Assembly: GCF_001544575.2 (NCBI RefSeq)
Contig: NZ_FCNY02000015.1
Span: forward strand, 62,001-126,000
DNA length: 64,000 nucleotides
Source of the DNA: Caballeronia cordobensis
GTDB lineage: Bacteria > Pseudomonadota > Gammaproteobacteria > Burkholderiales > Burkholderiaceae
Direction of reading: 5' to 3'
Of this stretch, positions 8,696 to 17,452 are shown piece by piece. The position numbers were made by a program, and so were the translations under genes. Under the pieces are notes generated by a model. The model saw nothing but the letters and a program-made list of their open reading frames with translations. It was not told the DNA's origin and made no database searches. Numbering within the stretch: the first letter of the stretch is position 1; each line of letters opens with the position of its first letter.

Positions 8696-8711
8696 TGGCA
8701 CGAAATCTGCA
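8696..8711 (+). promoter_or_regulatory. Sigma54 (-24/-12) promoter
   Basis: TGGCACGAAATCTGCA: the invariant GG and GC are exactly 12 bp apart (8697 and 8709), as the sigma54 consensus TGGCAC-N5-TTGC requires. It faces the permease gene, with predicted start about 8722. Confidence 0.75.
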
Positions 8712-8800
8712 TTTGGCCCGCGCGGTGCGTATCCTCGCGCCGCAGGCGCTTCCACGAGAAGCGCGGACCCGTTTCAAAGAACAAACCACCAGGAGACTCA

Positions 8801-10201
8801 ATGTCGTTCATCATCGTGCTCGCCGCTCTGGCGTTCCTGATGCTTGCCGCCTATCGCGGCTACAGCGTCATTCTCTTCGCGCCGATCGCAGCACTCGCGG
8901 CCGTGCTCCTCACCGATCCGGCCGCCGTTGCGCCGGTGTTTTCCGGCATCTTCATGGAGAAGATGGTCGGCTTCGTGAAGCTGTATTTCCCGGTGTTTCT
9001 GCTCGGCGCGGTGTTCGGCAAGGTCATCGAGCTGTCCGGCTTCTCCGAGTCGATCGTGGCCGCGGCCATCCGCTATATCGGCAAGGCGCGCGTCAATGCG
9101 GTGATCGTCGCGGTGTGCGCGCTGCTCACCTATGGCGGCGTGTCGCTGTTCGTCGTGGTGTTCGCGGTGTATCCGTTCGCGGCGGAGATGTACCGCCAGA
9201 GCAATATTCCGAAGCGCCTGATGCCGGGCGCGATCGCGCTGGGCGCATTCTCGTTCACGATGGATTCGTTGCCGGGCACGCCGCAGATCCAGAACATCAT
9301 CCCGACGACGTTCTTCAAGACGACCGGCTGGGCTGCGCCGTGGCTCGGCGTGATCGGCTCGCTGTTCATCATCGTCGTGGGCCTGACGTTTCTCGAATGG
9401 CGCCGCCGTTCCGCGATGGCGAAGGGCGAAGGCTACGGCACGTCGCTCGTGAACGAGCCGGAGCGCGTCGAATCGACGTCGCTGCCGAATCCCGTTCTCG
9501 CGATCGCGCCGCTGATTCTGGTGGGCGTGGCGAACTTCGCGCTGACCAAGTGGATTCCGACGTGGTACGGCGCGAGCTATTCGGTTCCGCCGGAGGTGCT
9601 CCCGGGCGTGCATGCGCCTGTCACCACGGCGATCAAGACCGTCGTCGCGATCTGGGCCGTTGAAGGTGCGTTGCTGCTCGGCATCGTGCTCGTGCTGCTG
9701 ACGGCGTTCTCGCGCGTGAAGGAGCGGTTTGCGGTGGGCACGCGGGCGGCGGTCGCGGGCGCCTTGCTCGCTGCGATGAATACGGCTTCCGAGTATGGCT
9801 TCGGCGGCGTGATCGCGGCGTTGCCGGGGTTTATCGTCGTGTCCGATGCGCTCAAGAGCATTCCGAATCCGCTCGTGAATGCGGCGATTTCCGTTTCGGC
9901 GCTTGCGGGGATTACCGGGTCGGCTTCCGGCGGGATGAGCATCGCGCTTGCTGCCATGTCGGATACGTTTATTGCCGGGGCGCAGGCGGCGCATATTCCT
10001 CTGGAAGTGCTGCATCGGGTTGTGGCGATGGCCTCGGGGGGGATGGATACGCTGCCGCATAACGGGGCGGTCATTACGTTGCTGGCAGTGACCGGGCTTA
10101 CGCATCGGGAGTCGTATCGGGATATTTTTGCTGTTACTGTGATTAAGACTTTGGCGGTGTTTTTTGTTATTGGGGTGTATTACTTGACTGGCGTTGTTTG
10201 A
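8801..10201 (+). CDS. GntP-family permease, probably for 3-hydroxybutyrate
   Basis: 466 residues with about 12 hydrophobic segments. ATG preceded by AGGAGA. Family features include the GGVSLFVVVFAVYPFAAEM loop and the C-terminal GSASGGMSIAL and SGGMDTLPHNGAVITLL motifs of GntP/hydroxybutyrate permeases. The substrate is inferred from context: a sigma54 activator diverges from it and a D-3-hydroxybutyrate dehydrogenase follows on the same strand after an inverted-repeat cassette. Gluconate or another hydroxy acid cannot be ruled out from sequence alone. Confidence 0.85.
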   Translation: MSFIIVLAALAFLMLAAYRGYSVILFAPIAALAAVLLTDPAAVAPVFSGIFMEKMVGFVKLYFPVFLLGAVFGKVIELSGFSESIVAAAIRYIGKARVNAVIVAVCALLTYGGVSLFVVVFAVYPFAAEMYRQSNIPKRLMPGAIALGAFSFTMDSLPGTPQIQNIIPTTFFKTTGWAAPWLGVIGSLFIIVVGLTFLEWRRRSAMAKGEGYGTSLVNEPERVESTSLPNPVLAIAPLILVGVANFALTKWIPTWYGASYSVPPEVLPGVHAPVTTAIKTVVAIWAVEGALLLGIVLVLLTAFSRVKERFAVGTRAAVAGALLAAMNTASEYGFGGVIAALPGFIVVSDALKSIPNPLVNAAISVSALAGITGSASGGMSIALAAMSDTFIAGAQAAHIPLEVLHRVVAMASGGMDTLPHNGAVITLLAVTGLTHRESYRDIFAVTVIKTLAVFFVIGVYYLTGVV

Positions 10202-10235
10202 TTTTTTTGTGTCGGGGAATCCTGATTTCGTGTCG

Positions 10236-10782
10236 GTCTATTTGCACTGCCCCTCCCCGGGGCGGGGGTAACTTTCTTTGCTGCTGCAAAGAAAGTCACC
10301 AAAGAAAGCAGCTTCTCACCGCCCGCGGTCACACGCAGTTTGGCCACTCTTCTCCTCCAAGGCGGCACTCGCCTAAGTGTCGCCCCCAAAGGACTAATCG
10401 GGCTTGGATCGCGCACGGTCCGACAAGCCAGTGCGCAAAGCGCGCTGGTTCAGCACGAAATAGCTTCGGCACAGCGCTACGCGCTGCCGCTGGGTATGCC
10501 GGGGAAACCCACGCATACCCGATTGACCCGTCGGCCGCGAAGCGGGCCGGAACTTGATATGGCTGTACCAATACATCAGTGGCGCGATGTGACGGATCGT
10601 GCGCGATCCAAGCCCGATTGGGCCTATGGGGGCACTCTTTAGGCGAGGGCCGTTCCCGAAGGAGAAAAGTGGCCAAACTGCGTGTGACCGCGGGCGGTGA
10701 CAAAGCTGCTTTCTTTGGTGACTTTCTTTGCAGCAGCAAAGAAAGTTACCCCCGCCCCGGGGAGGGGCAGTGCTAATAGACC
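10236..10782. repeat. 547-bp inverted-repeat cassette
   Basis: Two arms of about 185 bp (10236-10421 and 10592-10782) are imperfect reverse complements: both start GGTCTATT, continue GCACTGCCCCTCCCCGGGGC and a CTTTCTTTGCTGCTGCAAAG stretch, and end at GGCTTGGATCGCGCAC. The 170-bp centre is unpaired. Short open frames inside it are side effects of the repeat. It has the look of a non-coding dispersed repeat element of Burkholderiaceae, but copies elsewhere cannot be checked here. It lies between the permease and dehydrogenase genes. Confidence 0.8.
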
Positions 10783-10918
10783 AACAACAAAGCAAGTTCC
10801 CCGAAACCAAAACAAAAAAACAAAAACCAAAAAGCCAAAACAAACCCCAATTCCCCGCACCCCCACAGCAATCCAAACTCCCGCAGTAAGAAAAAACCAA
10901 ACCCAAAGGAAACAACCC

Positions 10919-11704
10919 ATGACCTCAAACAAATCCCTCGCAGGCAAGACGGCGCTAGTCACCGGCTCCACGAGCGGCATCGGCCTCGCCATCGCCACCG
11001 CGCTGGCGCAAAACGGCGCGAACCTCGTCCTCAACGGCTTCGGCGACATCGACGGCGCCCTGAAGCAAATCGAGGCAACCGGCGTGAAAGCCGTGCATCA
11101 CCCCGCCGACATGACGAAGCCGCAAGAAATCGAAGCGATGATCGCCTTCGCGAACGAGCAGTTCGGTGGCGTCGATATCCTCGTGAACAACGCCGGCATC
11201 CAGCATGTCGCAACCATCGAGGAATTCCCCGTCGATCGCTGGGACGCGATCATCGCGATCAATCTGAGCTCCGCCTTCCACACGATGCGCGTCGCGCTGC
11301 CGCAAATGCGCGCGCGCAACTGGGGCCGCGTGATCAATATCGCGTCGGTGCACGGGCTCGTCGGCTCCGCGGGCAAGTCGGCTTACGTCGCCGCGAAGCA
11401 CGGCATTCTCGGCCTCACCAAAGTCGCCGCGCTCGAAAACGCGCGCAGCGGCGTCACCATCAACGCAATCTGCCCGGGCTTCGTGCTCACGCCGCTCGTG
11501 CAGAAGCAAATCGACGATCTCGCAGCACGCGACTCGCTCTCGCCCGACGCGGCGCGCACGAAGCTGCTCGGCGACAAGCAGCCCTCCGCGCAATTCGTGA
11601 CGGCGCAGCAGATCGGCGACATGGCCGTGTTCCTGTGCTCCGACGCCGCAAGCGAAATGCGCGGCTCGGCGCTGCAGATCGACGGCGGCTGGAGCGCGCA
11701 GTAA
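10919..11704 (+). CDS. bdhA: D-3-hydroxybutyrate dehydrogenase (SDR family)
   Basis: 261 residues, the usual length. NAD-binding GSTSGIG (about 16-22), NNAGIQHV, catalytic Ser in NIASVHGLVGS, and YVAAKHG with catalytic Tyr and Lys. The HGLVGSAGKSAYVAAKHGILGLTKV stretch and the C-terminal GWSAQ are typical of 3-hydroxybutyrate dehydrogenase, which oxidises D-3-hydroxybutyrate to acetoacetate with NAD+. It fits polyhydroxybutyrate use together with the upstream permease. Its leader (10783-10918) is unusually A-rich for this genome. Confidence 0.92.
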   Translation: MTSNKSLAGKTALVTGSTSGIGLAIATALAQNGANLVLNGFGDIDGALKQIEATGVKAVHHPADMTKPQEIEAMIAFANEQFGGVDILVNNAGIQHVATIEEFPVDRWDAIIAINLSSAFHTMRVALPQMRARNWGRVINIASVHGLVGSAGKSAYVAAKHGILGLTKVAALENARSGVTINAICPGFVLTPLVQKQIDDLAARDSLSPDAARTKLLGDKQPSAQFVTAQQIGDMAVFLCSDAASEMRGSALQIDGGWSAQ

Positions 11705-11764
11705 CAAGGGCCCCGCTTTATCGGCGACAAACCGTCGCACTTGAGCGTTTCACTCGGATTCCCT

Positions 11765-11792
11765 TAAAGAACGTGGGGCCTTTAGCCGTTAT
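11765..11792 (+). promoter_or_regulatory. Possible sigma28 (flagellar) promoter
   Basis: TAAAG at 11765 and GCCGTTAT at 11785-11792 resemble the FliA consensus TAAA-N15-GCCGATAA, with one extra spacer base. It lies about 65 bp before a chemoreceptor gene, the class of gene FliA normally drives. Confidence 0.45.
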
Positions 11793-11857
11793 GTCCTTGT
11801 AATCAGACGCGCGCCGCCTCGCCAAGCGGCGCGCGAATCGAAGAAGAAAAGGACATC

Positions 11858-13420
11858 ATGCGCAACAACCAGCCCGTCACCCAGCAAGAGTTCGATTACC
11901 CCGCCTCGGAGATGCTCGTCTCCGCCACCGATCTCTCCGGCAACATCCAGTACTGCAACCCGGCCTTCGTGTCGGTGTCCGGCTTCTCGCGCGACGAGCT
12001 CATCGGGCAGCCGCACAACGTCATCCGCCATCCCGACATGCCGCGCGAAGCCTTCGCCGATCTATGGGCGACCGTGCGCGCCGGCCGCTCGTGGACCGCG
12101 CTCGTCAAGAACCGCCGCAAGAACGGCGACCACTACTGGGTGCGCGCGAACGTGACGCCGGTCATGGAACACGGCAAGGCGGTCGGTTATCTGTCGGTGC
12201 GCGTGAAGCCGACGCGCGATGAAGTGCGCGACGCCACCGCGCTCTACGCACGGATGAACGCGGGCGATGCCTCGCACAAGCTCGTGCGCGGCGCGCTGGT
12301 GAAAGATGGCATCGCGGGCAAATTCGCCGCGCTCGCGCATCTGCCGGTGAGCGCGCGTCTTGGCATGGCCTTCGCCGCCGTGCCCGCCGCCATGCTGATC
12401 GCGGCGCTCGCCGGCTGGCGCGGCGCGCCGCCGCTGCCCTTCTGGTGCGCGCTCGGCGCGGGCGCGGCCGTAAGCGTCGCGGGGTGGCTCGCGCTGTCGC
12501 GTCAGGTCGATGCGCCCGTGCGCTCGATGTCCGGCTTCGCCGCGCGCATGGCGGCCGGCGATCTGACCGTCGATATGCCCGCCATCGTCCGTCGCGACGA
12601 TCTCGGCGACGTGCAGCGCGCGCTCGCCCAACTGAAGGCGAATCTCGCGGCGATCGTCTTCGACGTGCGCGGCCAGATCGGCGGCATGCTCGACGCCGCC
12701 AACGAAATTTCGAGCGGCAACACGGATCTGTCGCGCCGCACCGAGATGCAGGCGGCATCGCTCGAACAGACCGCCGCGACGATGGACCAGCTCACCACGA
12801 CCGTGCAAGGCAACGCCGACGCCACCGTGCGCGCGCTCGAACTCGTGAAGGAAGCGCAGGCCGCGGCCGACGACGGCGGGCGCATCGCGAGCCAGGTCGA
12901 GCAGACGATGGCGGGCATCACGGCGGCGTCGCGGCGCATCGCGGATATCACCGACGTCATCGACGGCATCGCGTTCCAGACCAACATCCTCGCGTTGAAT
13001 GCCGCCGTCGAAGCGGCGCGCGCGGGCGAGGCGGGCCGCTCGTTCGCCGTGGTCGCGACCGAAGTGCGCAACCTCGCGCAGCGCTGCGCGGCATCGGCGA
13101 AGGAAATCGAAGGCGTCGTGGCGACGAGCGTCGCGCAGATCGCGGAAGGCACGAGCCTCGTCTCGCGCACGACCAGCCAGATGCGCGCGATCGACGAAGC
13201 CGTGCACCGCGTATCGGCAATCATCATGGAAGTCGCGAAGGCGAGCGGCGAGCAGGCCGACGGCATCGCGCAGGTGAACCAGGCCGTCGCGCATCTGGAC
13301 GACTCGACCCAGCAGAATGCCGCGCTCGTCGAGCAGGCCGCCGCCACCGCCAAGCGTCTCGCGGAACGCGCCGAGGTGCTTGACGAGGCCGTGCGGCTTT
13401 TCACGGTGGCGAAGGCTTAA
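11858..13420 (+). CDS. Aer-like PAS chemoreceptor (methyl-accepting chemotaxis protein)
   Basis: 520 residues. An N-terminal PAS domain (about 20-115) has the Aer-type N(I)QYCNPAFVSVSGFSRDELIGQPHNVIRHPDMP. Two adjacent membrane helices (about 165-212) have no periplasmic domain between them. A HAMP-like segment is followed by the signalling domain, whose hairpin tip is IAFQTNILALNAAVEAARAG. Such receptors usually sense redox or oxygen through a PAS-bound flavin. It signals through CheA/CheW encoded elsewhere. A FliA-like promoter lies upstream. Confidence 0.93.
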   Translation: MRNNQPVTQQEFDYPASEMLVSATDLSGNIQYCNPAFVSVSGFSRDELIGQPHNVIRHPDMPREAFADLWATVRAGRSWTALVKNRRKNGDHYWVRANVTPVMEHGKAVGYLSVRVKPTRDEVRDATALYARMNAGDASHKLVRGALVKDGIAGKFAALAHLPVSARLGMAFAAVPAAMLIAALAGWRGAPPLPFWCALGAGAAVSVAGWLALSRQVDAPVRSMSGFAARMAAGDLTVDMPAIVRRDDLGDVQRALAQLKANLAAIVFDVRGQIGGMLDAANEISSGNTDLSRRTEMQAASLEQTAATMDQLTTTVQGNADATVRALELVKEAQAAADDGGRIASQVEQTMAGITAASRRIADITDVIDGIAFQTNILALNAAVEAARAGEAGRSFAVVATEVRNLAQRCAASAKEIEGVVATSVAQIAEGTSLVSRTTSQMRAIDEAVHRVSAIIMEVAKASGEQADGIAQVNQAVAHLDDSTQQNAALVEQAAATAKRLAERAEVLDEAVRLFTVAKA

Positions 13421-13474
13421 GGATCGGCGCAGCGCTTGGTACTATCGGAGCATTCACAACGAGGAGTGTCTCCG

Positions 13475-13708
13475 ATGACCGCTGAGAACAATCGCACGGA
13501 AGAAGCGCGAGCGATGGAACGTATCGTCAACGCGACGCGCCAGGTTCAGTCCGCCTTTCTCGCGCTGCAGACGCACTTTCCGCCCGAAGGCGACGGCCGC
13601 CCGTCGCAGATGGCGCTGCAAACCTTCGACGCCGCGCTGCAGGAACTCGAAGACGCCCAGGCCGCCTTCGACACCATGCTCAACGATCTGTTCGACGGCA
13701 ACCGCTGA
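13475..13708 (+). CDS. Small hypothetical helical protein
   Basis: 77 residues. ATG chosen for the GAGGAG site 10 bases upstream. Acidic and mostly helical by composition, no signal peptide, no Cys. Not a family I recognise. It follows the chemoreceptor by about 55 bp and may be co-transcribed, which hints at but does not show a chemotaxis role. Confidence 0.65.
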   Translation: MTAENNRTEEARAMERIVNATRQVQSAFLALQTHFPPEGDGRPSQMALQTFDAALQELEDAQAAFDTMLNDLFDGNR

Positions 13709-13715
13709 ACGCGGC

Positions 13716-15779
13716 TCAGGCGAAGGGCCGCTCGGCGGCGACATCCTCGCCCGGGCCGCTCAGCGCCGCCGAGCCGTCCTTGTCGTTCAGACCCGCCCAC
13801 GGCACGCCGTCGGTGGACTGCCGGCGCGCGGCGGCCACGCATGCTTCGACCAGTTCCCGGAACGACACCGCCGCCGAACTCGTGCGCACGAGCGCTTCGC
13901 CTTGCAGCGGGCTTTCCGGAAATACCAGCCCGACGATCAGTTCCGCCGACGGCGCCCGCTGATGCAGCCGCCGCAGCAGATTGCGCAGATACGGCGGCGA
14001 CTCGGCCGCATCGAACGACACGACGCAGATGATCGACACGCCCGCGAGGTCCACCTCGCCGAAGCGTCCGCGCGAGAAGCGCTCGTAGCCCGCGAGATCC
14101 GCGTGCAGGCCATGCTTGCGGAATAGCTGCACGGCGATGGTCGCGGCCAGATCGTCCAGTTCGCTGCGGCCCGCGATGCACAGCACCGACGCCGTGTGCC
14201 CTTCCTTTTCAGCGTCGAAGCGCGCGGGCGGCAGCTCGTGCGCCACGCCTCGCCCTTCGTCCGGCGACTCGAAGCTCGCGGGCAATTCCTCCTTCGGCGC
14301 GATCGTGACAACCGTGTCTTCGGCGTCCTCCAGCCCTTCGATGATATCGAGCGCGGACTCGTTGATGCGCCGCAACTGATCCGCCGTCACGACGCCGCGC
14401 AGCACGTCGTTATGGGCGTAGCGCAAGCCTTCGAGCGCGACTTCGTCGTAATAGGCGATGAGCGAGCGCTCTTTCAACAGCGTCTCCGCCTGCACGAGCG
14501 CCTCGTCGGGATCGTTCGCGAGCAGGCGCTGATAGAAGTTTTCCGCGGGTGTGAGCGCGGGCCGGTCGCCGAACAGCACATCGAGAAATTCGAGCCGATC
14601 GACGTGACGGCCGAGGATCACGAGGCACAGCGTGAGCGGCGTCGACAGCACGAGGCCGATCGGCCCCCAGATCCAGCTCCAGAAGATCGCCGCGACGATC
14701 ACCGCGAACGGCGATAGTCCCGTGCTGTGCCCATACAGCAGCGGCTCGACGACCTGTCCCGCGATGATGTCGGTCGCGCCGAAGAGCACGATGGTCCACA
14801 CGAACATCGCCCAGCCGGGTCCGACGGCCGCCGCGAACACTACCGCGACGATCGCCGCGATCCATGTCCCGACATACGGCACGAAGCGCAGGAGCGCGGT
14901 CATCACGCCGAACAGCAGCGCGCCCGGCACGCCGATGATCGCGAGACCGACCGCGATCACGATGCCCACGCCCACGTTGATGCCGAGCTGTGCGAGGAAA
15001 TAGCGCGACAGGCGGCGCGCGGCTTCGTCCATCGCGGTGGTCGCGCGATGCAGGTCGCGCGAGCCGAACAGCCGGATCAGCCGGTCGCGCAGATCCTCGC
15101 GCTGCAAAAGAATGAACACCGCGACCACGAGCACGATGCCCGTCGTTTCCAGCGGGCTGATGACCGGCGACAGGAAGCGTTGCGCGAGTTCGAGCGGCGT
15201 CGGCGTCGGTTCGTGCACTTCGACGGGCATCGGCTGATCGATCGGCGACGCGGCCGGGTTGTCCTCGTTCTTCGGCTCCTGCTCGCGCGCCGGCGACAGG
15301 CGTTTGAGCGCGCGCGAGGCGCGGCCGAGAAACTCGTCGGCGCGGCCGACCGTCATCTTCTGCACGGTGTCGATCTTGCGCTCGACCGCGACCTGATATT
15401 TCGGCAGATCGCCGGCGAGTTGCGCGACCTGCGCGCCGATCAGCGCGCCGACCGCGGTCAGCACCGACAGCGCGACGACCACCGCGACGATCACCGACGG
15501 CACCTGGCCGAAGCGCAGACGCCGCAGGAAATCGACGAACGGCGCGAGCAGAAAGCTCAGCAGAATCGCAAGGATGATCGGAATCATCACCGCGCGGCCG
15601 AAGTACAGCGCGCAGATGACGACGACGCCCGTCACCAGCGACGCCAGCGCGCGCACGTTGGGCGCGTCGGGCGGCAGGATCTTCGCGGGTGGCCGGCGCG
15701 GCCCGGGTGCTTGCGGCATGAGTGACGGCTCGCTTGTTGGAGTGACGGCTGCGGCGCCCGGCGGGTGCGGAGGCAACAC
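13716..15779 (-). CDS. AI-2E family permease with long C-terminal soluble extension
   Basis: 687 residues, against about 350-400 for the usual family member. Residues about 45-400 are the AI-2E permease (YFGRAVMIPIILAILLSFLLAPFVDFLRR, later GVPGALLFGVMTALLRFVPYVG and the STPLTLCLVILGRHV end). The remaining 290 residues are cytoplasmic: a helical part, then an alpha/beta region (ASVLCIAGRSELDDLAATIAVQ, later GVSIICVVSFD) that resembles a cobalamin-binding-like fold but lacks the DxHxxG motif. Start uncertain: a Met 20 codons in is also possible. Substrate unknown; the family name does not prove AI-2 transport. Confidence 0.85.
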   Translation of the reverse strand: MLPPHPPGAAAVTPTSEPSLMPQAPGPRRPPAKILPPDAPNVRALASLVTGVVVICALYFGRAVMIPIILAILLSFLLAPFVDFLRRLRFGQVPSVIVAVVVALSVLTAVGALIGAQVAQLAGDLPKYQVAVERKIDTVQKMTVGRADEFLGRASRALKRLSPAREQEPKNEDNPAASPIDQPMPVEVHEPTPTPLELAQRFLSPVISPLETTGIVLVVAVFILLQREDLRDRLIRLFGSRDLHRATTAMDEAARRLSRYFLAQLGINVGVGIVIAVGLAIIGVPGALLFGVMTALLRFVPYVGTWIAAIVAVVFAAAVGPGWAMFVWTIVLFGATDIIAGQVVEPLLYGHSTGLSPFAVIVAAIFWSWIWGPIGLVLSTPLTLCLVILGRHVDRLEFLDVLFGDRPALTPAENFYQRLLANDPDEALVQAETLLKERSLIAYYDEVALEGLRYAHNDVLRGVVTADQLRRINESALDIIEGLEDAEDTVVTIAPKEELPASFESPDEGRGVAHELPPARFDAEKEGHTASVLCIAGRSELDDLAATIAVQLFRKHGLHADLAGYERFSRGRFGEVDLAGVSIICVVSFDAAESPPYLRNLLRRLHQRAPSAELIVGLVFPESPLQGEALVRTSSAAVSFRELVEACVAAARRQSTDGVPWAGLNDKDGSAALSGPGEDVAAERPFA

Positions 15780-15825
15780 GCATCAAGCAAGGCGCGTGCC
15801 GCCGGGCGCGCGCCGGCGCCGCAAA

Positions 15826-15842
15826 GGTGAGTCGGTTCGGGA
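15826..15842 (+). repeat. Dispersed RepA-type iteron
   Basis: GGTGAGTCGGTTCGGGA, GGTGAG and TTCGGGA blocks intact. Located upstream of the permease gene in a divergent intergenic region. Confidence 0.75.
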
Positions 15843-15869
15843 GCCGAATTCTACTGCAACTGGTGCAAT

Positions 15870-15886
15870 GGTGAGGCAATACGGGA
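15870..15886 (+). repeat. Dispersed RepA-type iteron
   Basis: GGTGAGGCAATACGGGA, same orientation as the preceding copy and 44 bp from it, about four helical turns, so both would face the same side of the helix. Confidence 0.8.
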
Positions 15887-15994
15887 GTGGCGCGGGACTT
15901 GCGCCGCGCTCTATCGAAATGATCGAAACAATCAGTTGGATGCGCACACAAAGCGCGTGCGACATTGACGCAACCGCAACGCACGGAACCCATC

Positions 15995-16177
15995 ATGGCA
16001 GTCGATTCGCCCTGCATCAGCATCTGCAAGTTCGACGAGAAGACCGGCTTTTGCATCGGCTGTCTGCGCACTAAAGACGAATGCAAGCAGTGGAAGAAGA
16101 TGAAGGACAAACATCGCGTGCGCATCATCGACGACCGGTCCGCGCGCAAGGCGAAGCTCAAGAAGCACAAGAAGTAA
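15995..16177 (+). CDS. DUF1289 small cysteine-rich protein
   Basis: 60 residues. Begins MAVDSPCISICKFDEKTGFCIGCLRT, with the four-cysteine pattern of DUF1289 that probably binds a metal or Fe-S centre, and ends in a Lys-rich tail. Small cytoplasmic protein of unknown role. No partner gene is apparent. Confidence 0.85.
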   Translation: MAVDSPCISICKFDEKTGFCIGCLRTKDECKQWKKMKDKHRVRIIDDRSARKAKLKKHKK

Positions 16178-16285
16178 GCGCGGCGAAAGGACAAACGCTG
16201 GACTGGTCGGCAACAGGGTGATAGCGCCTCGAACGGCGCGCGCGCACTACACTGAACGCCTCATCGGCTTTCCACGGAGTCAGCC

Positions 16286-16588
16286 ATGAAACTGACGACC
16301 GCCGCCCTCTTCCTCGCCGCTTCCTTCGCCGCCTCTGCCGCTTTCGCGCAACTGCATCCGAGCGCGGAAACCGACATGTACGCGCCGCAAAACAGCACGA
16401 AGCTCATGCCGAACGCACCGCTCGGCAGTCAGTATCCGACCCACGGCAACGCGCAGGCCGGCGAGCTCAATCTGAATCCGAGCGATCCGCGCGCGCAACT
16501 CGTCAATGGCCTGCCGAACAACGCGAACAGCGGCGGATACGGCTCGCCGCTCGCGGGCAACAAGGCGAACGTCCCTCGCGGCGAATAA
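16286..16588 (+). CDS. Small secreted protein of unknown function
   Basis: 100 residues. Clear signal peptide MKLTTAALFLAASFAASAAFA with cleavage before QLHPS. The mature part is rich in Asn, Gly and Pro, with no Cys and no recognised domain, and is likely unstructured in the periplasm. Preceded by a GGAGT ribosome site. Confidence 0.7.
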   Translation: MKLTTAALFLAASFAASAAFAQLHPSAETDMYAPQNSTKLMPNAPLGSQYPTHGNAQAGELNLNPSDPRAQLVNGLPNNANSGGYGSPLAGNKANVPRGE

Positions 16589-16633
16589 GCCGAAACGTAA
16601 GCTGAAGCGTGAGTCAAAGCGGCAAAGTGCCCT

Positions 16634-16658
16634 CACCGTTCTCGTTACGAGAACAGTG
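16634..16658. promoter_or_regulatory. Palindromic operator upstream of GST gene
   Basis: GTTCTCGTTACGAGAAC (16638-16654), flanked by CAC on the left and GTG on the right, which extends the symmetry to 25 bp with one interior mismatch. About 105 bp before the GST start; a likely repressor or activator site, protein unknown. Confidence 0.5.
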
Positions 16659-16759
16659 ATTTGAATTTCTCTGGTATTCCGCTTCCCCAGGCAAAAACCC
16701 ATACTGGTTTCACGGCGCGGGACTTCCCCGCCCGACACGACCAACCAAGGGAACTTGCC

Positions 16760-17380
16760 ATGAAGCTCTACTACCATCCGCTGTCCGGGCATGCGCACCG
16801 CGCGCGTCTTTTCCTCAACCTGCTGTCGATCGATCATGAAGACGTCTTCGTCGATCTCGCCGCCGCCGCGCACAAGACGCCCGAGTATCTCAAGCTGAAC
16901 AGCTTCGGCCAGGTTCCCGTACTCGTGGATGGCGACACCGTGATCGCCGATTCGAACGCGATCCTCGTCTATATCGCGAAGAAAGCAGGCGCTTCGCAAT
17001 GGCTGCCCGAGGCGCCCGCGCAAGCCGCGGCCGTGCAGCGCTGGCTCTCCGTCGCGGCGGGGCAGATCGCGTTCGGCCCGGGCGCCGCGCGGCTCATCAC
17101 CGTGTTCGGCGCGAAGTTCAACGCGGATGAAGTCATCGCCCGCGCGCACGCCGTGCTCAAGGTGATCGACGCGGAACTCGCGAACCGCGCATGGATCGCC
17201 GATACCGGCAACGCCCATCCGACCATCGCCGATATCGCGCTCTACAGCTATATCTCGAGCGCTCCCGAAGGCAACGTCGATCTCGCCGCCTACGCGAACG
17301 TGAACGCGTGGCTCGCGCGCGTCGAAGCGCTGCCCGGCTTCGTTCCGTTCCAAAAGACGGCCGCGGGTCTCGCGGCGTAA
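16760..17380 (+). CDS. Glutathione S-transferase
   Basis: 206 residues. Thioredoxin-like N-terminal domain (MKLYYHPLSGHAHRARLFLNLL, then GQVPVLVDGDTVIADSNAILVYIA with the cis-Pro and the glutathione-contacting DSNAI) and an all-helical C-terminal domain with HPTIADIALYSYI. Conjugates glutathione to electrophiles or acts as a peroxidase in the cytoplasm. The oxidoreductase and LysR genes downstream on the same strand suggest a stress or detoxification cluster. Confidence 0.92.
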   Translation: MKLYYHPLSGHAHRARLFLNLLSIDHEDVFVDLAAAAHKTPEYLKLNSFGQVPVLVDGDTVIADSNAILVYIAKKAGASQWLPEAPAQAAAVQRWLSVAAGQIAFGPGAARLITVFGAKFNADEVIARAHAVLKVIDAELANRAWIADTGNAHPTIADIALYSYISSAPEGNVDLAAYANVNAWLARVEALPGFVPFQKTAAGLAA

Positions 17381-17452
17381 AGTGAGCGCGGCGGCGGCGC
17401 GTTAGTGTCCCCGTTCGCCCGAGCCGCGCCCGAACCGAAGAGGCATACGATC

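Noticed and set aside
10244..10900. Small proteins with a VTFFAAAKKVTPAPGRG motif on both strands
   Set aside because: They arise from the inverted-repeat arms, which read the same in both directions; no ribosome sites.
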